Counted from the first letter of the stretch, positions 1-6,189 are shown. The stretch: DNA of 11,876 bases from Spirochaetaceae bacterium (GCA_031255315.1 JAIRSS010000216.1:1-11876); one strand, 5' to 3'. Notes: generated by a model from the letters alone, not told the origin. Numbers and translations: made by a program.

Positions 1-24
1 GGAGAACCGGAAATAATGATTGTT

Positions 25-288
25 TCAGTCAGGAAGCCCTCCGGAATCATCCAGTTCATACAAATATCGCTTTATTTCCTTCATCAGAGGGATAAGAGGG
101 TAATCCACCGGTTCAGCTAAGGTGACTAAAATATCCCGTAGACCCGTTGGTTTTGTCTCTATTGTAAAATCAATAGCCCGCTCTATTTGTTTATCCATTA
201 ATTCCAGCACTAAAATACCGGAAAAAAGCCTGCGGTAGTAAATAGGAACATCTTTTCTTGTGATGTCTTTAACGTGAAGAACCTTCAT
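25..288 (-). CDS. Hypothetical protein, 87 aa
   Basis: I do not recognise this 87-residue protein. It starts MKVLHVKDIT and ends ELDDSGGLPD. It has no signal peptide, membrane segment or cysteine, and looks like a small soluble alpha/beta protein: short hydrophobic strands in the first half and an amphipathic helix near residues 68-80 (PLIPLMKEIKRYLYEL). The frame is open upstream to position 525, but that extension reads through several palindromes and a terminator-like hairpin, so I chose the ATG at 286-288. The Shine-Dalgarno there is weak. It lies 252 bp downstream of the fliD-linked 283-residue gene on the same strand. A strong terminator at 316-356 separates them, so it probably has its own promoter; the AT-rich stretch at 300-318 is a possible place. 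Its position suggests, but does not show, a flagellar link. Confidence 0.6.
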   Translation of the reverse strand: MKVLHVKDITRKDVPIYYRRLFSGILVLELMDKQIERAIDFTIETKPTGLRDILVTLAEPVDYPLIPLMKEIKRYLYELDDSGGLPD

Positions 289-315
289 TCGAATACAACC
301 AACTATATAATTTCG

Positions 316-356
316 TAAAAAGAGAGGCTTTCCCAAAACTAAAGTTTTGGGAAAGC
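316..356 (-). terminator. Strong intrinsic terminator closing the fliD-linked transcript
   Basis: A perfect 14-bp inverted repeat has arms at 327-340 and 343-356, with GCTTTCCCAAAACT as one arm and a 2-nt centre. On the minus strand it is followed at once by CTCTCTTTTTACG, a T-rich tail, so it works for minus-strand transcription and not for the plus strand. It sits 185 bp beyond the stop of the 283-residue gene. The arm core TCCCAAAAC recurs in the palindrome at 406-462, so the hairpin may also belong to a repeat family. Confidence 0.75.
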
Positions 357-369
357 AACCGTGAAATTC

Positions 370-403
370 GCGATTTTGCAAGGCTGAAAGCCTGAAAAAC
401 CGC
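370..403. repeat. Imperfect hairpin with inner AGGCT/AGCCT stem
   Basis: An inner stem AGGCT-GAA-AGCCT (381-393) is enclosed by imperfect outer arms GCGATTTT (370-377) and AAAACCGC (396-403). It is one of four consecutive dyads between 327 and 504, in a stretch with no convincing gene. Its function is unknown. Confidence 0.4.
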
Positions 404-405
404 AA

Positions 406-462
406 GAGTCTGTCCCAAAACCGTGCGCGTAGCGCACAGTCAATTAGTTTTGGGACAGGCTC
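406..462. repeat. Nested palindromic element, CCCAAAAC arms
   Basis: Two 16-nt arms at 406-421 and 447-462 pair along their length, with one G-U pair in RNA. The common core is TGTCCCAAAAC and its complement. The spacer holds a second perfect hairpin, GTGCGC-GTA-GCGCAC (423-437), so the unit can form a nested or cruciform structure. This is the architecture of a short mobile or REP-like interspersed repeat rather than a terminator, as there is no T tract. I believe similar units recur in termite-gut Treponema genomes, but that is memory, not something visible here. Confidence 0.6.
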
Positions 463-483
463 AAGACTATAACGGTATTGAAT

Positions 484-504
484 AGATGTGGTTGTTCCAC
501 ATCT
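484..504. repeat. Perfect 8-bp hairpin downstream of the 283-aa gene
   Basis: AGATGTGG (484-491) and CCACATCT (497-504) form a perfect 8-bp stem with a 5-nt loop. It lies 37 bp past the stop of the 283-residue gene. The minus-strand sequence after it (ATTCAATACC) has no real T tract, so it is more likely a 3'-end stabilising hairpin than a complete terminator. Confidence 0.45.
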
Positions 505-540
505 GGCGTTCCGGATCAGCCTCATCGATCAAACATCTTT

Positions 541-1392
541 CTAGACCGGGGACGCAACGGGCTGTTTCAGAGCGGTATAAAAGGCCCGGAACCGGGGGGC
601 CAGTTCATATTCCGCCAAATCCCCCGCCAGGACTACGTCTTTGTTTGAATACGCGGTTAGAAGTTCTTTTAGAGCGGTGTTGAATTCCTCAAGAAAGTTC
701 TGGATAGGGACTGACTCAACCGTGTGTATGAATTCACCACGGGATTGGAAAATGACGAAAAACCGGAAGAGCTTTTCCGCTATGTTTGAAAAGAGGGATA
801 CGGTTTCGGCGGCCCGCCCGTCTTTACCGGTCTGTATGTCTATGGGCAGCTCCTCCAACCGCCCGGTTATCATGGAAACCAGACTTTCCAACCTGGTAAT
901 TTCCCCCTCTGGGTCCTGGAGTTCCCGTATCCGTTCCTCAATAAGGGAAGCCGCCGCCTGTGGAGACGGCCCTCCGCCGGTTCCGCCTGCTTTGAAGAGT
1001 TCGTCAAACATTCTGTAGATCTCAGGCGATTCTTCGGAAAGAAAACTTGCGGCGGGACTGTTTTTCCAGACTTCCGCTGCGGAAGAGAGAGCGTCCGTAT
1101 AAGAATCAGAGCAGGTCAACGCCGCAAGGCAACTACGGGCTTCGATCAATGCGTCCAGGGCGAGTTCCTGTCGTGTGCAGACCGAAAGGTCTATACATTC
1201 TATCCCCGCTATGTCCCGTTCAAAGGCGGAGGGAATGGCGTCCCCGGAAATAATCCGTCCGTCGATTTCAAGGCCCCGCACCCGGAATTCAGATTTTTCA
1301 AGCCATTTTTCTATCCCGGCAAGAACAGCGCCGACGGTTCTTTCCGATTCCAGAGTAATGTCTACGGGGTTTCCATTAATTTGTATGACCAT
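541..1392 (-). CDS. Unknown flagellar-operon protein after fliD, 283 aa
   Basis: This is a soluble 283-residue protein with no signal peptide. I cannot assign a function. Residues 1-75 alternate short beta strands with one helix (MVIQINGNPVDITL, then a helix AVLAGIEKWLEK, then GLEIDGRIISG and ECIDLSV), which resembles a ubiquitin-like beta-grasp fold; this is my reading of the pattern, not a database match. A glycine-rich hinge (GGTGGGP) lies near residue 140. The rest is mostly helical and includes a notable conserved-looking segment NKDVVLAGDLAEYELAP near residues 250-267. The start is at 1390-1392, with AGGA 8 nt upstream. It begins 28 nt after the fliD stop, so it is almost certainly cotranscribed. 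FliS- or FliT-type export chaperones often occupy this position next to fliD, so a role with the cap protein is a reasonable hypothesis. From memory, T. pallidum has an unnamed gene at the same place. Confidence 0.8.
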   Translation of the reverse strand: MVIQINGNPVDITLESERTVGAVLAGIEKWLEKSEFRVRGLEIDGRIISGDAIPSAFERDIAGIECIDLSVCTRQELALDALIEARSCLAALTCSDSYTDALSSAAEVWKNSPAASFLSEESPEIYRMFDELFKAGGTGGGPSPQAAASLIEERIRELQDPEGEITRLESLVSMITGRLEELPIDIQTGKDGRAAETVSLFSNIAEKLFRFFVIFQSRGEFIHTVESVPIQNFLEEFNTALKELLTAYSNKDVVLAGDLAEYELAPRFRAFYTALKQPVASPV

Positions 1393-1420
1393 ACACTATC
1401 CTGCGTGACGCTCCAAAAAC

Positions 1421-3433
1421 TTAGCGGTTATTGTTGTTATTCCGCTGACTAAATTGATCGAGAGATGTGGACATTTGTTCCATCCGGTTGTAAGCCCCTT
1501 CCATCTGAGAATATTGGTTCTTGAGGCTTGCTTCTTTTGCGGCAAGTTGGCGGTCCATTGTTTCAATGCGCCGGTTGTCCTGAGCGATACGAGTATCAAT
1601 AACCCCCGTCTTGAGGGCGACGACCCCGCCGGTTTCCACATAGGGCCTGGTAAGCTGATCCAGCATATACGCCACGCCGGAATCAATAATCAAGTCCCCG
1701 TCGGTATCGCTGCCGAAGAGTTGCTGAATGGCCGGTAAATTGGCCTCCAGAGCCGCGTCCAGGGTTTTCTCGTCTATTTCCAGGTAGCCCCGCAGACGGG
1801 AAGGATCGTAACCCCCTGCGGCCCCGGCCTTACGTACATCCGTGCCTATCCCTATCTGAGGCAGCATCATCAAATCCCGTTCCATAGAGGTGAGATAGGA
1901 ACCGGTAACCGTCCGCTGCAGCCTGGTTCTGAACTGGACCAGCGAGGATTCCCCGGAAAAAACACCAAGCTTCTTCCGCATTTCTTCCTGTTCTTCCGGT
2001 GTAAGGTAAGAAAGTTCCTGGATAAGACGATCATCGTTTCGGGTTAAAACGTTCATCTCCGCCATAAGACGGTTATAGTTCCCTACAAGGGATATTATCG
2101 CCTCTTTGACGGACTCCCGGTCCGGAACCACTTCAATCCGTACCGGCTGGTCCGATGGAGCCTTGACGATAAGGGTAAGCCCCGGCACAAGATCGTCTAT
2201 GGTGTTGGAAGGTCTGGATATTTCTATACCATCCATAGAAATTATCGCGTCCTGAGCCGTGGAGACCGCATTCCCGGGCGGTACGCCGCCGGGGATACCC
2301 TGGGCGTCCGGTATGTCCTCCGCGTCTCCGGGTTCGAAAATCAGTATGTTTCGGATGGAAATATCCCGGTGAGTATTCTGGTTATTGAAATCTATGGAAA
2401 CGATGGATTTTCCCTCCGCTAGTTCCGGCAAGGAGAACTGATACACCCGGAAGGTCTCTGAATCCTCCACGGCGGGGAGCTTTCTGGAGGAACCGTCGGT
2501 GAAGTTCAAGGTGACGACCTCGAGATCATCCACTCGCCCGGGGAGAGAAGGGGACGACGCTTCAATGGGGGAAGAATCATCCGTTTCAGCATCCGGCTCG
2601 ACCGGCGTAGGAGCCTGGGGGATGTCTTGTTCAGGAAGAATCTCCGTGGCGGCGTCAAAAGCAATAACAAGATTTGGGGCCGCCTGCACCGCCGGATCCA
2701 GGGGGACAGCCGCCCAGCCTCCAGCATACACTTTAACCGTATCTCCCGCTGTTTCCGCCGACTGTCCATCGGTTATAACGGTTTCTTCGGTAAGAGCGAT
2801 ATTCCGTCTAGGATCTTCTATCGGTTCAGGTATCCTGGATGGAAGGAGTAATCTTTCCGCATCCCCCGAAAAGACGAGGCGGTTTTCCGCGCCGGTCACC
2901 TTGGACTCAATGAGCAGAGACGCGGATCCCCGCTGAACCGGGATGACGCTGGCCTGAATTTTGTCCCGCCCCCGCCGGTTCAGCGCGTCGGCAAATTCCC
3001 GTAAAGTTCCCCCGCGGAAATTAAAGGACACTTCATCTTTTCCCACCGTAAAAACATAGCTGCCGGCTTCCACCCGGTAGTCGCCTTCCAGGGGCTGGGA
3101 CAGAAACCTGTCCGCCTGGGCTGTTTGCTTGACGGTAAAATTCCGGGTCTGATCCACCGCTTCCCTCGCAGCGGTCCCGATGAGCACCGATTCATTCTCA
3201 GATGTAACGATCCGGTCATTGAAGGGATTCTGAAAAGAAACAAAAGACCGTGCGCTTTCACGGAGCCCTGACATCCGTCTGCCGATTTCCTGCCAGTATG
3301 TTTTTTGTGTTTGTAAATTTTCAATGTCTTTTCCGACACGCTCCCGGGGAATCCTCTCGATCCGCATCAGGCCCTCAACGAGACTTTCGGTATTAAACCG
3401 GCTTTTTATCCCCGGTATGTAGACATCGGACAT
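1421..3433 (-). CDS. fliD: Flagellar filament cap protein FliD
   Basis: FliD caps the filament tip and helps flagellin subunits fold as they leave the export channel; in spirochaetes this happens in the periplasm. At 670 residues it is longer than the roughly 470 residues of enteric FliD. The N-terminal FliD domain spans about 1-110 (VYIPGIKSRFNTESLVEGLM, then a helix with NLQTQKTYWQEI). The C-terminal FliD domain spans about 410-655 (SMDGIEISRPSNTIDDLVPG, then SLVGNYNRLMAEMN), ending in a coiled coil. The middle holds a Pro/Asp/Glu/Ser-rich linker near 265-300 and a beta-rich stretch to about 370, which account for much of the extra length. Residues 576-584 (DTDGDLIID) resemble a calcium-binding loop. 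The protein ends in five asparagines and an arginine. The start MSDVYIPG has only a weak AAAGAG Shine-Dalgarno, and CAGGGATGT overlaps the ATG. It follows flaG by 81 bp. Confidence 0.95.
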   Translation of the reverse strand: MSDVYIPGIKSRFNTESLVEGLMRIERIPRERVGKDIENLQTQKTYWQEIGRRMSGLRESARSFVSFQNPFNDRIVTSENESVLIGTAAREAVDQTRNFTVKQTAQADRFLSQPLEGDYRVEAGSYVFTVGKDEVSFNFRGGTLREFADALNRRGRDKIQASVIPVQRGSASLLIESKVTGAENRLVFSGDAERLLLPSRIPEPIEDPRRNIALTEETVITDGQSAETAGDTVKVYAGGWAAVPLDPAVQAAPNLVIAFDAATEILPEQDIPQAPTPVEPDAETDDSSPIEASSPSLPGRVDDLEVVTLNFTDGSSRKLPAVEDSETFRVYQFSLPELAEGKSIVSIDFNNQNTHRDISIRNILIFEPGDAEDIPDAQGIPGGVPPGNAVSTAQDAIISMDGIEISRPSNTIDDLVPGLTLIVKAPSDQPVRIEVVPDRESVKEAIISLVGNYNRLMAEMNVLTRNDDRLIQELSYLTPEEQEEMRKKLGVFSGESSLVQFRTRLQRTVTGSYLTSMERDLMMLPQIGIGTDVRKAGAAGGYDPSRLRGYLEIDEKTLDAALEANLPAIQQLFGSDTDGDLIIDSGVAYMLDQLTRPYVETGGVVALKTGVIDTRIAQDNRRIETMDRQLAAKEASLKNQYSQMEGAYNRMEQMSTSLDQFSQRNNNNNR

Positions 3434-3514
3434 CCCTGCTTACTCTTTCTCCAACGCTCCGTGTAGGAACGCTAAAAGCTCCCCGAACAAAAAATATACC
3501 GCGTTCCGTCCGGC

Positions 3515-3883
3515 TTAAGCCTGTTTATCAAATAGAAAACCAACAGCCTCTCTAAGACACGCGCGAAGCCGCTGAAGCTCTTCGGGCGGCAGCTCCTTAA
3601 TCACTTTATCGGTTTCAGAATCAACTACCTTGACAATAACTTCACGGGACTCACTATCAATATGAAATTCGAGCTTCCGGTTAAAAAACAGACGCAGCCG
3701 TTTTAAATCGCCCGTAACAGAATGGATATCCGCATTCTGCGTTTTAGTATTGTTCCCCGGCAGAGACGCCGCAAATTTTTCCGCAGTACCGATCCGGGTT
3801 TGCGCCGCGGATCCCCGATCCTGATACAGTCCCCGCCGCAGGTTCACTATTGTTCTGCTTCCTGGAACCGGTTGTATACTCAT
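3515..3883 (-). CDS. flaG: Flagellar protein FlaG
   Basis: This is a 122-residue FlaG-family protein. FlaG proteins are small and often encoded next to flagellin and fliD; in other bacteria their loss alters filament length, but the mechanism is unclear. The first 55 residues are polar and low in predicted structure. The conserved FlaG domain is at about 60-120: a helix-strand LRLFFNRKLEFHID, a strand EVIVKVVD, then the family signature VIKELPPEE at 94-102 and a C-terminal helix ending GFLFDKQA. The frame is open to 3970, but I place the start at 3881-3883 because AGGGAAG lies 6 nt upstream and the extension reads through a leader hairpin. It lies between the flaB terminator and fliD, so it needs its own promoter in 3884-3976 unless there is readthrough. 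Its leader has two GGA-loop hairpins that suggest CsrA control. Confidence 0.9.
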   Translation of the reverse strand: MSIQPVPGSRTIVNLRRGLYQDRGSAAQTRIGTAEKFAASLPGNNTKTQNADIHSVTGDLKRLRLFFNRKLEFHIDSESREVIVKVVDSETDKVIKELPPEELQRLRACLREAVGFLFDKQA

Positions 3884-3886
3884 AGC

Positions 3887-3900
3887 GTACTTCCCTGTAC
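3887..3900 (-). promoter_or_regulatory. flaG Shine-Dalgarno inside a hairpin; CsrA-like site
   Basis: On the minus strand this reads GTACAGGGAAGTAC. The self-complementary ends GTAC pair to form a 4-bp stem and present AGGGAA, the flaG Shine-Dalgarno, in the loop. It agrees with the published CsrA SELEX consensus RUACARGGAUGU at 11 of 12 positions. CsrA bound here would block ribosome entry. The match is visible in the sequence; the regulator is inferred. Confidence 0.55.
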
Positions 3901-3903
3901 CCA

Positions 3904-3930
3904 CGTCCTGACATCCCTGATTCCAGGACG
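3904..3930 (-). promoter_or_regulatory. flaG leader hairpin with a GGGAUGU loop
   Basis: On the minus strand CGTCCTG and CAGGACG form a perfect 7-bp stem around a 13-nt loop containing UCAGGGAUGU, which fits the CsrA core consensus ACARGGAUGU at 9 of 10 positions. The GGA lies 22 nt upstream of the GGA in the flaG Shine-Dalgarno, a spacing suited to one CsrA dimer bridging both. On the plus strand the same dyad is followed by CTTTTTTTAT, so it could also stop antisense transcription. Confidence 0.5.
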
Positions 3931-3975
3931 CTTTTTTTATAGATAATCCCTCGTCTAAAACCAGGAACAACCATC

Positions 3976-4014
3976 TAAAAGAAGGATGGAGAAGGGCGCG
4001 AACTTCTCCATCCT
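3976..4014 (-). terminator. Intrinsic terminator after flaB (278 aa)
   Basis: A perfect 12-bp stem (AGGATGGAGAAG at 3983-3994 and CTTCTCCATCCT at 4003-4014) has an 8-nt loop. On the minus strand it is followed directly by TCTTTTAG. It starts 79 bp past the flagellin stop codon and separates the abundantly expressed flagellins from flaG-fliD. This is a common way to keep structural subunit mRNA in excess of cap protein mRNA. Confidence 0.85.
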
Positions 4015-4093
4015 ACGTTTCAAAAGACAACGTCCGGAAGTCTCTTAATACGTTTTGTAAAAATCAAACACTCGGCTCTCAGGAAACCTCACC

Positions 4094-4930
4094 TTAACCG
4101 AGAAGCTGAAGCACCGATTGGGTCCGGGTATTAGCCTGGGCCAGCATAGCATTTCCGGCCTGGGAAAGGATCTGGTTTTTGGTATAACTAACCATTTCCG
4201 AAGCCATATCCGCATCCCGAATCCGGGATTCCGCAGCTTGCAAATTTTCCGCGGCGATGGAAACGCCCTGAGCGGCCATTTCGAACCGGTTTTGGAACGC
4301 GCCCAAATCAGCCCGCTGCTTAGAAACCTGCTGTAAAGCGGAATCAAGGGTGCCGATTGCCATATTCGCAGACTCAGCAGAAGACATAGAAATAACCGTC
4401 TGATCTGCCAAACCCAAAGCCTGAGCGGTCATAGTACCAATAAAGAGCTGTTCATTCTGATCCATATTGGCCCCAACCTGAAGCAACATAGTCCTCGTAC
4501 CATCTCTGGCAAAGGCGCCGGTCAAAATGTTCATCCCGTTGAATTGAGCATGGCTCGCAATACGGTTGATTTCATCGACCAACTGAGAAACCTCCACCTG
4601 AATCTGCATACGATCCTCATCAGTATAAACACCATTGGCGGACTGTACCGACAGATCTCGTAAACGATGCAGAATATCTTCGGTCTCCTGAAGGTAGCCT
4701 TCAGTAGTCTGGATAAAAGATACACCGTTTTGAATATTACGCTCGGCTTGATTTAGCCCCCGAATCTGGCTCCGCATTTTTTCGGAAACAGCAAGTCCGG
4801 AAGCATCATCACCCGCCCGGTTAATCCGCATGCCGGAAGACAATTTCTCCATGTTTCTTGTTACTTCGGCTTGCGTTAACCCAAGGTTGCGATTGGCGTA
4901 TAGGGCGCTCATGTTGTGATTAATAATCAT
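4094..4930 (-). CDS. flaB: Periplasmic flagellin, FlaB family, 278 aa (divergent copy)
   Basis: This is a core filament subunit of the periplasmic flagellum, exported by the flagellar type III system, so it has no signal peptide. The N-terminal D0/D1 region (1-140) contains [20 protein letters not shown] and [20 protein letters not shown]. The C-terminal D1/D0 region (about 195-278) contains [32 protein letters not shown] and the end [12 protein letters not shown]. The central stretch [20 protein letters not shown] is 8 residues shorter than in the neighbouring FlaB and replaces the [10 protein letters not shown] of that copy with LLQVGANMD. The start has an ideal AAGGAGG 7 nt upstream. The gene is second of the two flagellins. 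It may be read from the upstream flaB promoter or from a promoter in the 355-bp gap. A terminator follows. By gene order it may correspond to T. pallidum flaB3, but I cannot confirm the subtype. Confidence 0.95.
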   Translation of the reverse strand: MIINHNMSALYANRNLGLTQAEVTRNMEKLSSGMRINRAGDDASGLAVSEKMRSQIRGLNQAERNIQNGVSFIQTTEGYLQETEDILHRLRDLSVQSANGVYTDEDRMQIQVEVSQLVDEINRIASHAQFNGMNILTGAFARDGTRTMLLQVGANMDQNEQLFIGTMTAQALGLADQTVISMSSAESANMAIGTLDSALQQVSKQRADLGAFQNRFEMAAQGVSIAAENLQAAESRIRDADMASEMVSYTKNQILSQAGNAMLAQANTRTQSVLQLLG

Positions 4931-5285
4931 AATAACCCTCCTTGCATTATTAATCCCGGCTATCCATAGCCAGGATCGGCCCGTACGATGGGATTCTCAG
5001 GAAAGACGCCCGCGCCGCTCTTTCCCACGATACCCCGGTACGGAACGAATAGATTATCAAAGGCGACTACAAGCACTTTTGAAACTTCTGTTCACCCTTC
5101 GATAACCCGTTCCTTCCGTCGTACAACTGCCGCTTCTTCTATGAACATCCCCCCTATACGGGTTGTTGTCGAAGATCCCATCAGGACATGCGTACAGAGG
5201 CAGCCTGAAGAATCCTTATAGAGCTCACTGATGAATAAACAGATCATCCACCCGCGAGCCCCTAATTGTTTTATAGTATACGGTA
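4931..5285. other. 355-bp intergenic stretch between the two flagellin genes
   Basis: No convincing gene is seen. On the minus strand it holds the leader of the 278-residue FlaB: the GGA-loop hairpin at 4958-4971 and the Shine-Dalgarno at 4936-4943. A possible -10 (GATAAT, 5053-5058) has no well-spaced -35. A minus-strand reading frame of 51 codons (5092-5247, starting MICLFISELYKDSS) has no ribosome binding site and is doubtful. I see no terminator after the upstream flagellin, so readthrough into the second flagellin is possible. Confidence 0.5.
4958..4971 (-). promoter_or_regulatory. Leader hairpin with a UGGA loop before flaB (278 aa)
   Basis: On the minus strand this reads GGCTATGGATAGCC: a 5-bp stem GGCTA/TAGCC with tetraloop TGGA. 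It ends 27 nt before the flagellin ATG and just upstream of the AAGGAGGG Shine-Dalgarno. The loop holds the AUGGAU core, of the same type (A-N-GGA-U) as in the leader of the other flaB. The shared form and position suggest a CsrA site or an mRNA-stabilising element. Confidence 0.45.
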
Positions 5286-6146
5286 TTATTGAAAAAGTTG
5301 CAAGACCGACTGCGTCCGCTGGTTAGCCTGCGCCAGCATAGCCGTCCCCGCCTGAGCCAGAATCTGATCGCGCATAAAGGCGACCATTTGGTTCGCCATG
5401 TCGGCGTCCCTGATCCGGGATTCCGCAGCCTGAAGATTTTCGGCGCCGATATCAACCCCGGCAACCGCATGCTCCATCCGGTTCTGATAGGCCCCCAAGT
5501 CCGCCCGCTGTTTATTGATAATTTTGATAGCCGCGTCCAGCGTTCCTATGGCCCGGTTGGCGTCTTCCGAACTTTCCAGACTGATGAAAGCGTCATTTCC
5601 CGTGTCCCGAATGCCCAAGCCTCTGGAGGTCATTGTTCCTATGAACACCTGTTCCCGGTGATCCATGTTAGCCCCTACATGGAACCACATGGAAACCGCA
5701 CCCCCGCCTTCGCCGGCCGCCCGGGCAAAGCGTCCGGTCAACATGTTCATACCGTTAAACTGGGCATGGCTGGCGATACGGTCAATTTCGTCAACTAATT
5801 GGGAAACTTCCACCTGTATGTACATCCGGTCTTCCGTGGTGTAGATTCCGTTAGCCGACTGTACGGCCAACTCACGGATACGCTGGATGATATCCCCTGT
5901 TTCCTGGAGGTACCCTTCGGTAGTCTGAATGAAGGAAATGGCGTTGGATATGTTGGCGGAAGCCTGGTTTAAGCCCCGAATTTGGCTCCGCATCTTTTCA
6001 GAGACCGCGAGACCAGAGGCGTCGTCTCCCGCCCGGTTTATCCGTAAACCGGAGGACAGCTTCTCCATATCTTTGGTAAGAGTCCCTTGAGTAACCCTAA
6101 GAGACCTGTCGGCAAACATAGCGCTTAGATTGTGATTGATGATCAT
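5286..6146 (-). CDS. flaB: Periplasmic flagellin, FlaB family, 286 aa
   Basis: This is a core subunit of the periplasmic flagellar filament, with the 286-residue length I recall as usual for treponemal FlaB. It starts [16 protein letters not shown]. The N-terminal block carries [20 protein letters not shown] and [20 protein letters not shown]. The centre has the treponeme-like [11 protein letters not shown]. The C-terminal block has [38 protein letters not shown] and ends [11 protein letters not shown]. The frame is open to 6218, but the ATG at 6144-6146 is chosen because AAGGAGG lies 5 nt upstream and MIINHN is the family N-terminus; the extension would read through the leader hairpin. A near-consensus sigma-28 promoter lies about 118 bp upstream. 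It is first in the cluster and probably the dominant flagellin; by gene order it may correspond to T. pallidum flaB1. Confidence 0.96.
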   Translation of the reverse strand: MIINHNLSAMFADRSLRVTQGTLTKDMEKLSSGLRINRAGDDASGLAVSEKMRSQIRGLNQASANISNAISFIQTTEGYLQETGDIIQRIRELAVQSANGIYTTEDRMYIQVEVSQLVDEIDRIASHAQFNGMNMLTGRFARAAGEGGGAVSMWFHVGANMDHREQVFIGTMTSRGLGIRDTGNDAFISLESSEDANRAIGTLDAAIKIINKQRADLGAYQNRMEHAVAGVDIGAENLQAAESRIRDADMANQMVAFMRDQILAQAGTAMLAQANQRTQSVLQLFQ

Positions 6147-6169
6147 ATCATCCTCCTTGAAAATGTCAG

Positions 6170-6189
6170 CCAGGGCATCCGTGCCCTGG
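6170..6189 (-). promoter_or_regulatory. Leader hairpin with a CGGA loop before flaB (286 aa)
   Basis: On the minus strand CCAGGGCA and TGCCCTGG form a perfect 8-bp stem closing the tetraloop CGGA, giving the CsrA-like core CACGGAUG at the tip. It ends 23 nt before the ATG, just upstream of AAGGAGGATG, which contains a second GGA. More GGA triplets lie further upstream in the leader (6190-6215). The arrangement of a hairpin site plus a Shine-Dalgarno site is the one known for CsrA control of Bacillus hag. The regulator here is inferred. Confidence 0.55.

Noticed and set aside
327..504. CRISPR array
   Set aside because: The repeats are unequal palindromes without regular direct repeats or uniform spacers, and no cas genes are present.
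289..525. N-terminal extension of the 87-residue protein to 166 residues
   Set aside because: It reads through a perfect terminator hairpin and three other palindromes, with a composition unlike the rest of the protein.
4973..5000. GCCGATCC upstream of flaB (278 aa) as a sigma-28 -10 box
   Set aside because: Six of eight bases match, but no TAAA-like -35 lies at the right distance and the start site would fall inside the leader hairpin.
4988..5221. 77-codon plus-strand frame between the flagellins
   Set aside because: No Shine-Dalgarno, low-complexity Ser/Thr/Arg/Pro composition and opposite orientation to its neighbours.
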